NCBI RefSeq assembly: GCF_003944765.1
Contig: NZ_RWIU01000004.1
Location: 434,001-498,000 of the forward strand
DNA: 64,000 bases
Source of the DNA: Hymenobacter perfusus
GTDB lineage: Bacteria; Bacteroidota; Bacteroidia; Cytophagales; Hymenobacteraceae
Direction of reading: 5' to 3'
Part shown: positions 17,922-26,145 of the stretch, piece by piece
Layout of the letters: every line of letters starts with the position of its first letter
Position numbering within the stretch: position 1 is the first letter of the stretch
Made by a program: the position numbers and the translations under genes
Notes under the pieces: generated by a model
What the model was told of the DNA's origin: nothing
The model's database searches: none
Seen by the model: only the letters and a program-made list of their open reading frames with translations

Positions 17922-18302
17922 ATGAAAAAAATCCTCTACACGTTGTTGCTGTCTTTTCTGCTGGCCTGCAGCACCCAGGCGGCCCTGCGTCCGGCACCCC
18001 GCCGCGCGGCCTTTGTAGCCGCTGATGCGGCACTCACTGCTCGTTCCCTGCAACTGACCTGCTACCTCACCGACGTACTTCGGCTATCCGATAAGCAAGC
18101 CCGCGAGGTACGGCGCGCCACGCTCACGGAGCTGCAACAGCAGAAAAATACCACATCCAAGCGAGCCGTAATAAAATATGACGCTGCGCTGCTACGGATT
18201 CTGAATGCCGGTCAGTACAGCACCTTCCGGTGGCTGCAGGACCGCCAGCCGGTAGCAAACCTGCTCATCAATCCCGACGCCGCTAAAGTTGCACAACGGT
18301 AA
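17922..18302 (+). CDS. Small exported or lipoprotein, unknown
   Basis: 126 aa from the ATG at 17922 (MKKILYTLLLSFLLACSTQA), which places a signal sequence at the N-terminus. LLAC could be a lipobox (cysteine 18), or cleavage may follow STQA. The mature part is helical and basic, with LTDVLRLSDKQAREVRRATL near residue 50, a spacing reminiscent of the LTxxQ-type helical periplasmic proteins (Spy/CpxP), though I would not assign it. A long bidirectional terminator follows. Confidence 0.7.
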   Translation: MKKILYTLLLSFLLACSTQAALRPAPRRAAFVAADAALTARSLQLTCYLTDVLRLSDKQAREVRRATLTELQQQKNTTSKRAVIKYDAALLRILNAGQYSTFRWLQDRQPVANLLINPDAAKVAQR

Positions 18303-18334
18303 GAGGCAAGTGCTTTCAGAATTTATCCGGCATC

Positions 18335-18391
18335 TACCATAACGCCCCGCTCGCAGTGCTGGAAAGCAGCTGCGGGCGGGGCGTTATGGTA
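18335..18391. terminator. Bidirectional terminator with 16-bp perfect stem
   Basis: TACCATAACGCCCCGC (18335-18350) pairs perfectly with GCGGGGCGTTATGGTA (18376-18391); the loop contains a further CGCAG/CTGCG pairing. It separates convergent genes. Confidence 0.8.
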
Positions 18392-18407
18392 GCGTTTCGA
18401 ACTCAGC

Positions 18408-19088
18408 TCAGAACTTGATACCCAGATCCAGCGCAAACTCGCTATTCTTCAGTTCCACGTCTTTGAATCCTCGCTCGTCACCGAAGTAGTTGTCGATGTT
18501 GAGCAGGCCCCGGTGGTAGCTCAGGCCGGCTAATACTTTAGTACTCTGGCCCAACTGATACTCCACGCCGAAACCCGCCCGCAGACCGGCATCCGGCACG
18601 ATAACGTACTTGGACGCTTTGGTTTCGACGTTAGGCGTGTTGGATCCAGGGTCGGTGAAGCGCTTTTCTCCATCAATGCGGCCGGCAATGGCGGCGTTGA
18701 GCGAGCCGCCCAGCTGGAAGTACAGCTTGGTGTCGGTAGCAATGTCGTTGGTGAACAGCTTTACCGTGAGCGGCACCTGCAAATACTGCAGGCCTACTTT
18801 CTGCTCCACCCGCACGTTACGGGCCGGATCAAAGTAGCTGATGGTGCCGCCTTTGCCCGTCAGCTCCAGGCCGGTGCTGAAAGCATAGTTCTGGCCGAAA
18901 AAATAATCGACGATGATACCGCCCCCGATGCCGAGCTTGGATTTCTCGTTTTGAAAGCCATAGGCAGTGGGCGAATCGGCCCGCAGATGCGTAACCGACG
19001 GGGAAACTTTCAATCCGATTTCAACCTGTGCGGAGGCCGCACTGATGGTGACGCCGCTAATGAAGAGGGCAAGCAGGGCTTTTTTCAT
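18408..19088 (-). CDS. Outer-membrane beta-barrel protein (PorT-like)
   Basis: 226 aa from the ATG at 19088, with signal peptide MKKALLALFISGVTISAASA. The mature part alternates amphipathic strands, with typical barrel phrases IGLKVSPSVTHL, LQYLQVPLTVKLF and GVEYQLGQSTKVLAGLSYHRG, and ends with an aromatic C-terminal strand (FALDLGIKF). It probably forms an eight- to ten-stranded barrel in the outer membrane. Function unknown. Similar but clearly different barrels occur at 55.1-57.5 kb. Confidence 0.85.
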   Translation of the reverse strand: MKKALLALFISGVTISAASAQVEIGLKVSPSVTHLRADSPTAYGFQNEKSKLGIGGGIIVDYFFGQNYAFSTGLELTGKGGTISYFDPARNVRVEQKVGLQYLQVPLTVKLFTNDIATDTKLYFQLGGSLNAAIAGRIDGEKRFTDPGSNTPNVETKASKYVIVPDAGLRAGFGVEYQLGQSTKVLAGLSYHRGLLNIDNYFGDERGFKDVELKNSEFALDLGIKF

Positions 19089-19163
19089 GATAGCTACGGA
19101 ATTACGATGCAAGGAAACACGAAGCCACGGCACTCGGCCGTTGGGATTTGGCTAATTTCGCCC

Positions 19164-19171
19164 CAAAGATA
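19164..19171 (-). promoter_or_regulatory. -7 element TATCTTTG for the 19088 gene
   Basis: The minus strand reads TATCTTTG, a perfect TAnnTTTG, about 75 nt upstream of the ATG. It lies next to a plus-strand TAATTTCG (19153-19160), so the divergent promoters of this gene and gldB appear to sit side by side. Confidence 0.45.
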
Positions 19172-19179
19172 GAAGCGTG

Positions 19180-20205
19180 ATGCATATTCCTGCCCGTTTG
19201 CGTACCCTGCTGGCCTTACTGGCCGCCAACACTGGTCTGCTGGCCTGTAGCCGCAGCCAGGAAAGCTGTGAGCTGAATCCGGAAGTAGCCAAAGTTTCGG
19301 CCCCGGTAAACCTGGAGCGACTGGAGAAACCGTTCTTTCAGATCAAAACCACGGCCGATGCTGACCTCTTTTTGCGGGACAACGGGCTTTTTGCCCGACA
19401 ATTTCTGCAGAGCGGGCAGTATCCGGCGGGGGTATTGTCGGCCACGCTCACGCGGTTGGCCACCAACGTAAAGCTCCAGCAACTGGGTGCCCAGGCTGAT
19501 ACTACTTTCAAAGCCGCTGAACTGGAACAACAGCTACGGCCCATGTTCCAGCACATCCGGTACTTCTTTCCGGCGTTTCGGGTGCCACCCGTCAAAACCT
19601 TTGTGAGCGGCCTGAGCCAGGACTTGTTCGTGAACGACAGCCTGCTGGTACTTAGCACCGACTTTTTCGTGGGACCCAAAGCCAGCTACCGGCCCAACGT
19701 GCCGGAGTACATCAAGCGGCGCTATACCAAGGAGCATCTGGTGCCTACCGTGGCGCTGGCTATCAGCAGCAAGTACAACCAGAAGCAGCTCACCAACCAG
19801 ACCATGCTGGGGGAAATGGTGCAGTTTGGCAAGTCGCTCTACTTTGCGGAGAAAGTCCTGCCCTGCACGCCCGATTCGCTTATCATTGGCTACAGCGACC
19901 AGGAAATGGCCGGGGTACATTTTAACGAAGGGAAAATATGGGCGCATTTTATCGAGAAAAACCTGCTCTATAACACGGCCCCATTTACTATTCAGAAATA
20001 TATCGGGGAGCGGCCCAACATTCCGGAAATCGACAAGACTTGCCCGGGCCGGGTAGGAGCGTGGATCGGCTGGCAGATTGTGCGCAAGTACATGGCTGAA
20101 AACCCCACCGTAACGCTAAAGCAGCTGATGGCGGAGAAGAATGCCCAGCGCATCCTAAACGCATCCCGTTACCGACCCAAGGTGAACCGGGGCAAGGCGA
20201 GCTAA
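19180..20205 (+). CDS. gldB: Gliding motility lipoprotein GldB
   Basis: 341 aa from the ATG at 19180 (a GTG one codon earlier is possible). Signal peptide and lipobox LLAC precede a cysteine near residue 23. The family signatures are clear: YIGERPNIPEIDKTCPGR and WIGWQIVRKYM near residue 290, and EGKIWAHFIEKNLLYNT before them. GldB is a lipoprotein required for gliding and for stable assembly of the gliding/type IX secretion machinery. It is divergent from a barrel protein and about 90 bp upstream of a glycosyltransferase that may be co-transcribed. Confidence 0.92.
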   Translation: MHIPARLRTLLALLAANTGLLACSRSQESCELNPEVAKVSAPVNLERLEKPFFQIKTTADADLFLRDNGLFARQFLQSGQYPAGVLSATLTRLATNVKLQQLGAQADTTFKAAELEQQLRPMFQHIRYFFPAFRVPPVKTFVSGLSQDLFVNDSLLVLSTDFFVGPKASYRPNVPEYIKRRYTKEHLVPTVALAISSKYNQKQLTNQTMLGEMVQFGKSLYFAEKVLPCTPDSLIIGYSDQEMAGVHFNEGKIWAHFIEKNLLYNTAPFTIQKYIGERPNIPEIDKTCPGRVGAWIGWQIVRKYMAENPTVTLKQLMAEKNAQRILNASRYRPKVNRGKAS

Positions 20206-20293
20206 GGCGCAAAATGAGGCTCAACGGACCATGCTTTGGTGAGGAAACGAGCTGCTCACTAGTCAAAACTCAGCATTCAGCACGCACCAGTAG

Positions 20294-21493
20294 ATGCACA
20301 TTGCCGTTTTCAGCCAGTATCACACCAACCCCGACTGTCCTGCTACCAGCCGGCATTATTCGTTGCTGGCGCAACTGGCTAAAACGCATCGTATCACGCT
20401 CATTACCACCCGCACCTGGGAGCGGCAGCGCCTGACGCAGTTATTCCCGTGGGTGCCGGAAGGAGTGGAAATGCGGGCAGCTGAGGTGCCCTATGAAAAC
20501 CGCATGGGGGTGGCCCGGCGGGCTTTATCGTTCGGGCAGTACGCGGCGTATGCGCTGCGGGAAGGCCTGCGGATAGACAAGCCCGACGTTATCTGGGGTA
20601 TCAGTACGCCCCTGACGGCGGCGTGGGCCGCCGCTCAGGTGGCCCGCTGGCGGCGCGTACCGTGGGTGTTTGAGGTGCAGGACCTGTGGCCTTCCTTCCC
20701 AATTGCTATGGGCGCGGTACCCAACCGGCTGGCGCAACGCAGCCTGTATGCCCTGGAGCGCAGCCTCTACCAAGCGGCCCGGCATATCCTGCCTCTGTCA
20801 CCCGACATGACCGAATACGTGCGGCAGTCAGGTATTCCCGCCGATAAGGTTACTACCGTACTGAACGGCACTGATCTGGACCTGGCGGCGCAGGCAACGG
20901 ACGCGGCTGTGGAGGAGTTGCGTCGGGAATGGAGGCTGCAAGGGCGCCGGGTAGTGCTGTACGCCGGCACCTTTGGGCGGGCGAATGATATTCCGCTGCT
21001 GATAAATGCCGCTATTCAATTAGCTCCGCTGTGCCCGGAGGTGGTGTGGCTGTTTATGGGGCACGGGTTCTACAACGGGCTGCTGGAACAGGCTGCGGTG
21101 AGCTACCCATTCATCCGGGTGGTGCCGCCGCAGCCGCGCCACGCAGTTTTCACCTGGTTTAAGTTGGCCGATATATCGGTGGCTCCCTTTCTGGGCCTGC
21201 CGGTATTGGATGCCAATTCACCCGCCAAGTTCTACGACAGCTTGGCCGTAGGTACGCCGGTTATCGTCACAAACCCCGGCTGGACGAAGCACCTAGTAGA
21301 GCAACAACAGTGCGGCTGGTATTCCCCCGCCAGTGATGCTGGTGCTTTAGTGGAGAAACTAGCTCACCTGTTTCAGGCACCTGATGAACTGCGCGCTGCT
21401 GGCGCGCGCGGCCGGCAAGTAGCCAAGACAGAATTCGACCGCCAACAGATAAGCAGAACAGTGCAGCAAATATTGGAAGCGGCCCATCTGTAG
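20294..21493 (+). CDS. Family 4 glycosyltransferase, WbuB-like
   Basis: 399 aa with two Rossmann-like (GT-B) domains. The N-terminal part shows VFSQYHTNPDCPATSRHY and EVQDLWPSFPIAMG, typical of the WbuB-like GT4 subfamily (sugar transfer in O-antigen or exopolysaccharide synthesis). The C-terminal donor-binding domain carries RRVVLYAGTFGRANDI near residue 220 and SPAKFYDSLAVGTPVI near 315, with an acidic residue inside a shortened motif. No other polysaccharide genes are nearby, so the acceptor is unknown. Confidence 0.88.
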   Translation: MHIAVFSQYHTNPDCPATSRHYSLLAQLAKTHRITLITTRTWERQRLTQLFPWVPEGVEMRAAEVPYENRMGVARRALSFGQYAAYALREGLRIDKPDVIWGISTPLTAAWAAAQVARWRRVPWVFEVQDLWPSFPIAMGAVPNRLAQRSLYALERSLYQAARHILPLSPDMTEYVRQSGIPADKVTTVLNGTDLDLAAQATDAAVEELRREWRLQGRRVVLYAGTFGRANDIPLLINAAIQLAPLCPEVVWLFMGHGFYNGLLEQAAVSYPFIRVVPPQPRHAVFTWFKLADISVAPFLGLPVLDANSPAKFYDSLAVGTPVIVTNPGWTKHLVEQQQCGWYSPASDAGALVEKLAHLFQAPDELRAAGARGRQVAKTEFDRQQISRTVQQILEAAHL

Positions 21494-21550
21494 CAGGGGA
21501 CTTATAAACCTGCTATAACCACTTATATACTAAGTTGTGCTTATTAGTTT

Positions 21551-22261
21551 TTAAATGTGGCTGTCAGAGGGCTTTAGGGTTCTTTTAATGGGTAGCTTAG
21601 TAGATGTAGTGCTCTGCTTGTTTACTACTTCCGCGTAGTATTTGCACCAGCTGGTGAGCGGACATACCGCGCATTTGGGTGAGCGGGCAACGCAGATGTA
21701 GCGGCCGTGCAAAATCAGCCAGTGGTGCGCCTTGGGCACCAGGGCTTCCGGAATGTAGCGTAACAAATCTTTTTCCACCGCCAGCGGCGTGGTGGCTGTT
21801 TTGCTTACGAGGCCCAGCCGGTGCGACACCCGGAATACATGGGTGTCCACGGCCATGGCGGGCTGGTTGTAAATCACCGAGACGACGACGTTGGCCGTTT
21901 TGCGCCCCACTCCGGGTAGCCGCTGCAACTCCTCAATCGTGCTGGGAACCTCGCCTCCAAAATCCTGCACCAGCATGCGGCCCAGCCCCGCCAGATGCTT
22001 GGCCTTGTTATTAGGGTACGATACGCTACGGATAAACGGAAAAATGTCCTCCACCGAAGCCGCTGCCAGCTCGGCCGGCGTAGGAAAATGCTCCAATAGC
22101 GCGGGCATTACCTGGTTTACGCGCTTATCGGTACACTGGGCGCTGAGCACTACAGCTACAATCAGCTCATAGGGGTTGGAGTAAATCAGTTCCGTTTCCG
22201 GCTCGGGGAAATGCGTAGTGAAGTACTCCAGGAAATGACGAAACCGTTCGGGCTTGCGCAT
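21551..22261 (-). CDS. nth: Endonuclease III
   Basis: 236 aa from the ATG at 22261 (MRKPERFRHFLEYF), the usual family start; an upstream ATG at 22291 adds ten residues. A bifunctional DNA glycosylase/AP lyase that removes oxidised pyrimidines. Helix-hairpin-helix LPGVGRKTANVV contains the catalytic lysine, and AVDTHVFRVSHRLGL the catalytic aspartate. The [4Fe-4S] cluster ligands are C-x6-C-x2-C-x5-C in CVARSPKCAVCPLTSWC. The C-terminal tail after the cluster is some 20 residues longer and polar. Confidence 0.95.
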   Translation of the reverse strand: MRKPERFRHFLEYFTTHFPEPETELIYSNPYELIVAVVLSAQCTDKRVNQVMPALLEHFPTPAELAAASVEDIFPFIRSVSYPNNKAKHLAGLGRMLVQDFGGEVPSTIEELQRLPGVGRKTANVVVSVIYNQPAMAVDTHVFRVSHRLGLVSKTATTPLAVEKDLLRYIPEALVPKAHHWLILHGRYICVARSPKCAVCPLTSWCKYYAEVVNKQSTTSTKLPIKRTLKPSDSHI

Positions 22262-22314
22262 GAGGATAGCTAAGAGAAGTGAAGCAGTCAATAAAGCTGG
22301 CAGAGCACAAAAAG

Positions 22315-22356
22315 ACGCGCCGCGAAGTTACCATCCTAGGTAGCTTCGCGGCGCGT
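22315..22356 (-). terminator. Terminator of the sigma factor/partner operon
   Basis: ACGCGCCGCGAAGTTACC (22315-22332) pairs with GGTAGCTTCGCGGCGCGT (22339-22356) with one G-T pair. The minus strand then runs into a T-rich stretch. Confidence 0.85.
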
Positions 22357-22382
22357 TTCCTCTCGTAAGTAACTGTAGCAGG

Positions 22383-22613
22383 CTATTCTTTTCGCAGAAA
22401 GGTGCGGGAATATTGAAGTAGGGAGTCGGTAGTGCGTTGGCTGGGCGTTCTGGACAAATTGTTCAGGGCACGCTGGGCCAGCAGTAGGTCGGCACAGGAA
22501 GCGGCTAATTCGGCGTCGTGCAGCAACGCGTTTTCAACCTGCTGCTGCTCCTTAGCTGGCAATTCGTTGTACACGTACCGAAGCAGTGTCTCGTGGGTAA
22601 AGGTTTTGATCAT
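22383..22613 (-). CDS. Small partner of the ECF sigma factor, possible anti-sigma protein
   Basis: 76 aa, helical, starting MIKTFTHETLLRYVYNELPA and containing NALLHDAELAASC. This resembles the short N-terminal anti-sigma-like domains that follow ECF sigma genes in Bacteroidota, but it lacks a transmembrane segment and a clear zinc motif. It starts 62 nt inside the 3' end of the sigma gene in another frame, so translation is probably coupled. Stability-type or cytoplasmic anti-sigma activity is inferred only. Confidence 0.7.
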   Translation of the reverse strand: MIKTFTHETLLRYVYNELPAKEQQQVENALLHDAELAASCADLLLAQRALNNLSRTPSQRTTDSLLQYSRTFLRKE

Positions 22614-23187
22614 AGAAAACGGGTTGTGCGGCCATTTTTTTCCGCAGGTTGATCAGCGCATAACGCATCCGCCCCAGCGCAGTATTAATGCTAACCCCCG
22701 TCGCGTCGGCAATTTCCTGAAAGCTCATGTCGCCGTAATGGCGCATAATCAGGACTTCTTTCTGCGCCGCGGGCAGCTCCTGAATCAGTTCCCGAAGCCG
22801 GGCGTGGGTTTCATCCCGCGTCATGGCAGCTTCGGCTCCCTCTTCTGCCAACGACAACGAGTTGAACGCGTGACTTGTTGTATCAAGGTTCAATAAAGGA
22901 CTGCGTTTTTCGCGCCGGAAGCAGTCAATGGCCAGATTGTGCGCAATCCGGCAAATCCAAGACGAAAATTTCCCTTCCTCATTGTAGCGGCCGCTCTTCA
23001 TAGTATGAATGGCCTTGATGAAGGTATCCTGCAACAGATCTTCCGCCACGTCTTCGTCGCGAACAATGAGCATGATAGTAGTGAATACGCGGGCTTTGTG
23101 CCGCTCAAGCAATTGAGCGAAGGCATTTTCCTGGCCGGCAATATAAAGCGAGATGAGAGCGGAGTCGCTCGGCTGCATGGTTTCCAT
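22552..23187 (-). CDS. RNA polymerase ECF sigma factor (RpoE-type)
   Basis: 211 aa from the ATG at 23187 (METMQPSDSALISLYIAGQ). Region 2 contains the DVAEDLLQDTFIKA and FSSWICRIAHNLAIDCFRR motifs (-10 recognition), and region 4 contains LPAAQKEVLIMRHYGDMSFQ with the helix-turn-helix EIADATGVSINTALGRMRYA. The last 20 residues overlap the next gene. The inferred promoter about 100 nt upstream is of the housekeeping type, so it is not obviously autoregulated. The target genes are unknown. Confidence 0.93.
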   Translation of the reverse strand: METMQPSDSALISLYIAGQENAFAQLLERHKARVFTTIMLIVRDEDVAEDLLQDTFIKAIHTMKSGRYNEEGKFSSWICRIAHNLAIDCFRREKRSPLLNLDTTSHAFNSLSLAEEGAEAAMTRDETHARLRELIQELPAAQKEVLIMRHYGDMSFQEIADATGVSINTALGRMRYALINLRKKMAAQPVFYDQNLYPRDTASVRVQRIAS

Positions 23188-23284
23188 AAAGACTACGAGA
23201 AGTAAGGGACGTAGAGCTTTAGGCCATAGAGTGCAGTTACCGGGAAATCCCAGGGTGAAGAAAGAATGAAGAACTCGCTGAAAC

Positions 23285-23315
23285 CAAATGTAGAGAACCG
23301 CCGGACGAAACACAA
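23285..23315 (-). promoter_or_regulatory. Promoter of the ECF sigma factor gene
   Basis: On the minus strand TTG (23315-23313), 20 nt, then TACATTTG (23292-23285) matches the Bacteroidota consensus with a spacer one longer than ideal. The leader would be about 90 nt. Confidence 0.6.
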
Positions 23316-23433
23316 CGGGTAAGCGCGGGAAATGCCAGAATTTTTTTGGGCAATCGAAAAATTAAATAATAGCCATCCTGAATCAAGGATATACTATTGC
23401 TATTCCCCAGCTGCAGGTAAGTCGGAAACAGGG

Positions 23434-23473
23434 CAAAAAAGGCTGGTTTTTACCAGAAGAGGAAAAACCAGCC
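23434..23473 (-). terminator. Terminator downstream of the DUF6799 gene
   Basis: GGCTGGTTTTT (23441-23451) pairs with AAAAACCAGCC (23463-23473); on the minus strand a six-T run follows. The rest of the 23188-23505 gap holds the sigma promoter and no gene. Confidence 0.85.
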
Positions 23474-23505
23474 AGTGCTGAACTATCAAAGCAAGAACCG
23501 TGCGT

Positions 23506-24081
23506 TTATGGCCGGAGCTGTTGGCTGAGCTGTTGAATGCGGGCCTCCGATTCGGGGGGGAGGGCGGTGCCGGATGCCGCGGCAGTGGCCCGCTCATTCA
23601 GCAGCACGCTGAGCTGGCGCAGCTGCTCCAGCCGCTGAGTAGTGCTCTGCAGCATTGGGGCCAGGGCCGCCAGGTTGGTAGCCGTTGGAATACTGACGGT
23701 GGTGGTGCCTGCCGAACCGGTCGTTTGCTCATCATGTTGGTAAATGGCCTCGGGCGTCATCATATCGTCGCGGTAGATGACTACGTCGCCCTGCATATTC
23801 ACGGCTTTGCCGTTCTCCAGCAGCTGGCGCGTCCCATTCCTGCCCACCATAATGCCATCGGGCCGCAGGGTGAGGCCGTTGGAAAAGCGTAAAGGGGCCG
23901 AAAGCGGCGACGCTTGCCCGGCTTGCAGGCGGAAAATTTTGCCGTCGCGCCGGAAGGCTCCGTCCTTAAGCTGAGCGGTAGCAGCAACAGCGGGCACAGT
24001 CTGGGCGAGGGTCGTTGCTTCGGCCACCAGCAGTAGTGCGCCCAGCAGGGCATAGCGAAGGAAAGTGGAAGTGTGCAACAT
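23506..24081 (-). CDS. Exported DUF6799-domain protein
   Basis: 191 aa from the ATG at 24081, which begins a signal peptide (LRYALLGALLLVAEATTLAQ). Residues 40-100 form a DUF6799-like repeat domain: KDGAFRRDGKIFRLQAGQ, then LRPDGIMVGRNGTRQLLENG and MQGDV. A Ser/Thr/Gln-rich helical C-terminal part follows. It is probably periplasmic; no catalytic motif is seen. It is downstream of the 24559 gene on the same strand with a 58-bp gap, so an operon is possible. Confidence 0.8.
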   Translation of the reverse strand: MLHTSTFLRYALLGALLLVAEATTLAQTVPAVAATAQLKDGAFRRDGKIFRLQAGQASPLSAPLRFSNGLTLRPDGIMVGRNGTRQLLENGKAVNMQGDVVIYRDDMMTPEAIYQHDEQTTGSAGTTTVSIPTATNLAALAPMLQSTTQRLEQLRQLSVLLNERATAAASGTALPPESEARIQQLSQQLRP

Positions 24082-24139
24082 ATGTGAAAACGATACGGGG
24101 TGAGGTATGAACCAGACGCAATGAACTACGCCCGTAGTA

Positions 24140-24559
24140 TCAGGCGCTGTCGTGGTGCTGGCGGCCGTTGAGCCAGGCCAGGGCACTAGTTTCTTCGGTG
24201 AAGAGACGTACATGCGCTGTTTCATCGAGCACCATCGGGGAACCGGTTGCCTGCGCTTCGGGGCTGAGTTGCCCGGCGGCTACCAGAAAAGCTAGGTACA
24301 CGCGGCCTCCCAGCTTAGCCGCCAGGCCGGGCACAAACTCGGTGAGCACCCAGTGGGTGTCATCTTCGCTGGCGGGGCCACGTCTGTGCAAATCGAGCAG
24401 CCAGTACCGCGTGGGGCGGGCTGCTGCCAGAGCCTCATAGCTCTGTTGCAGCTCCCGGGCCGAAACCGGCCGCAGCCACCGCCCTGTCAATATCCCCAGC
24501 TCAGGCCGGTAGTGGAACTCAATAAACTCGGCAACGGACGTGGGGAAGGAGGCAGGCAT
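24140..24559 (-). CDS. Conserved hypothetical protein, STAS-like size and shape
   Basis: 139 aa from the ATG at 24559 (MPASFPTSVAEFIEFHYRPE). The pattern of an N-terminal beta hairpin (LGILTGRWLRPVS), helix (ELQQSYEALAAA), and central strand (YWLLDLHRRG) resembles SpoIIAA/STAS-like proteins common in Hymenobacter. No catalytic residues are evident. It is divergent from the MFS gene. The function is unknown. Confidence 0.7.
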   Translation of the reverse strand: MPASFPTSVAEFIEFHYRPELGILTGRWLRPVSARELQQSYEALAAARPTRYWLLDLHRRGPASEDDTHWVLTEFVPGLAAKLGGRVYLAFLVAAGQLSPEAQATGSPMVLDETAHVRLFTEETSALAWLNGRQHHDSA

Positions 24560-24736
24560 GGCAGCAAAAAGAGTGAGGCACCCGGAAGGCCGTTGATCCA
24601 GACGCATAAATCGGGCGGCGTACACGGAATATAGGCATACGTTAAACAGCCCGCAACGGCTTGCCGGGCTTATGAAGCTGGCTCCCGTAAGCTATAAAAG
24701 TACCGTGGCTGAGCTTAGCGGGCGGGCGGTGCGGCC

Positions 24737-24744
24737 TACCTTTG
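24737..24744 (+). promoter_or_regulatory. -7 element TACCTTTG of the MFS transporter gene
   Basis: Perfect TAnnTTTG at 24737-24744; 19 nt upstream is TTA (24715-24717), one base off TTG. The element overlaps an in-frame ATG at 24742, so translation should start at the next ATG, 24775. Confidence 0.6.
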
Positions 24745-24774
24745 CCATGCCGCTGCTTCCCGGCTTTTTGCTTC

Positions 24775-26058
24775 ATGTCAGTACCTGCTTCCGATACCCC
24801 GCGCCACGACCCGTACGCCGCCCTTCACATTCCGGACTTTCGCAAGCTGATTTCGGCGCGGGTATGCCTCACGGTTGCCACCCGGATTCAGGGGTTGGTC
24901 ATCAGCTGGCAGATTTTTCGGCTGACCGATGATCCGCTGGCGCTTGGTCTGATTGGGCTGGCGGAGGCTGTTCCCAGCATCGGAGTATCGCTCTATGCCG
25001 GTCACGTAGCCGATTCAGTGCGCAGGAAGAACATTATCATTGCCTCGGTGGCCACGCTGCTGCTGTGCGCGGTGGCCCTGGCACTGCTTTCCTCGCCCAA
25101 AGGGCTGCAGCTGCTGGCGCGGGATTCCTTTTATACGATGCCGCTCTACAGTGTCATCTTTGTGAGCGGCATTGCGCGGGGTTTTCTGGGGCCGGCCTTG
25201 TTTTCCTTTATGCCCCAGCTGCTGCCCGACCGGGAACGGCTGGCCAATGCCGTCACTTGGAACAGCACCACTTACCAGGCCGCCTCGGTGCTGGGGCCGG
25301 CCATTGGAGGGTATCTGGTGGCGCATCTGGGGGTAGGCAATTCTTACACGGTGGTTGTGGTTCTGCTGGGGCTGGCTTTGCTGCAGTTTGCGGCCATTGC
25401 CTCGCGGCCATTGCCGGAACAGGTAGGAGAGAAGCTGGGCCTGCGGGATAGTGTTCTGAGCGGGCTGCGCTTCATCTGGCACAATCAGCTGGTGCTGGCA
25501 GCTCTTTCGCTGGATCTGTTTGCGGTGCTTTTCGGGGGCGCCGTGGCCCTGCTGCCGGTATTCGCGGTAGATATTCTTAAGGTGGGCGCGGCCGGTCTGG
25601 GCCACCTGGAGTCAGCGCCGGCGGTGGGCTCGGTATTGATGGCTGCTTTCCTGACGTACTTCCCGTTGCGGCGTCATGCCGGCCGTAAGCTGCTGTGGGC
25701 GGTGGCGGGCTTTGGGTTGGCCACCATTGCGTTTGCGCTGTCTACCAATTTCTGGCTGTCGCTCTTCCTGCTGTTTCTCACCGGGGTTTTCGATTCGGTG
25801 TCGGTAATTGTGCGTTCCACCCTGCTGCATACCTTCACCCCGGAGCATATGAAGGGCCGCGTATCAGCCGTCAACAATATTTTCATCGGCTCTTCCAACG
25901 AAATAGGCTCCTTTGAATCGGGCGCGGCGGCCCGGCTGCTGGGCGTAGTCAACTCCGTGGTGTTCGGCGGGATTATGACCATTGGCGTAGTTGGCCTTAC
26001 GGCATTGCGCGCCGACAAACTACGCCGCCTGGACATGACACCCGAGAAAAAAGAGTAG
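24775..26058 (+). CDS. MFS transporter, EntS/MFS_3-like exporter
   Basis: 427 aa from the ATG at 24775, chosen because the promoter covers the upstream ATG. About twelve transmembrane helices are visible. The first half holds LIGLAEAVPSIGVSLYAGHVADSVRRKN, the loop 2-3 region of the major facilitator fold with the (G/A)xxADxxxRR pattern, and the second half begins near HNQLVLAALSLDLFAVLFGG. It resembles the MFS_3 group that includes the enterobactin exporter. Substrate cannot be deduced, and no siderophore genes are nearby. Confidence 0.9.
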   Translation: MSVPASDTPRHDPYAALHIPDFRKLISARVCLTVATRIQGLVISWQIFRLTDDPLALGLIGLAEAVPSIGVSLYAGHVADSVRRKNIIIASVATLLLCAVALALLSSPKGLQLLARDSFYTMPLYSVIFVSGIARGFLGPALFSFMPQLLPDRERLANAVTWNSTTYQAASVLGPAIGGYLVAHLGVGNSYTVVVVLLGLALLQFAAIASRPLPEQVGEKLGLRDSVLSGLRFIWHNQLVLAALSLDLFAVLFGGAVALLPVFAVDILKVGAAGLGHLESAPAVGSVLMAAFLTYFPLRRHAGRKLLWAVAGFGLATIAFALSTNFWLSLFLLFLTGVFDSVSVIVRSTLLHTFTPEHMKGRVSAVNNIFIGSSNEIGSFESGAAARLLGVVNSVVFGGIMTIGVVGLTALRADKLRRLDMTPEKKE

Positions 26059-26074
26059 CCTGAAATGAGGCTCC

Positions 26075-26131
26075 CCTGCAGCGCAACCGGCCCTGATACA
26101 TAAGTGGTGTCAGGGCCGGTTGCGTTGCAGG
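26075..26131. terminator. 22-bp stem between convergent genes
   Basis: Arms 26075-26096 and 26110-26131 are complementary over 22 bp with a single G-T pair and a 13-nt loop. There is no T-run on either side, so termination in both directions is plausible but not certain. Confidence 0.65.
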
Positions 26132-26145
26132 AGAGTGCCGGTGTC

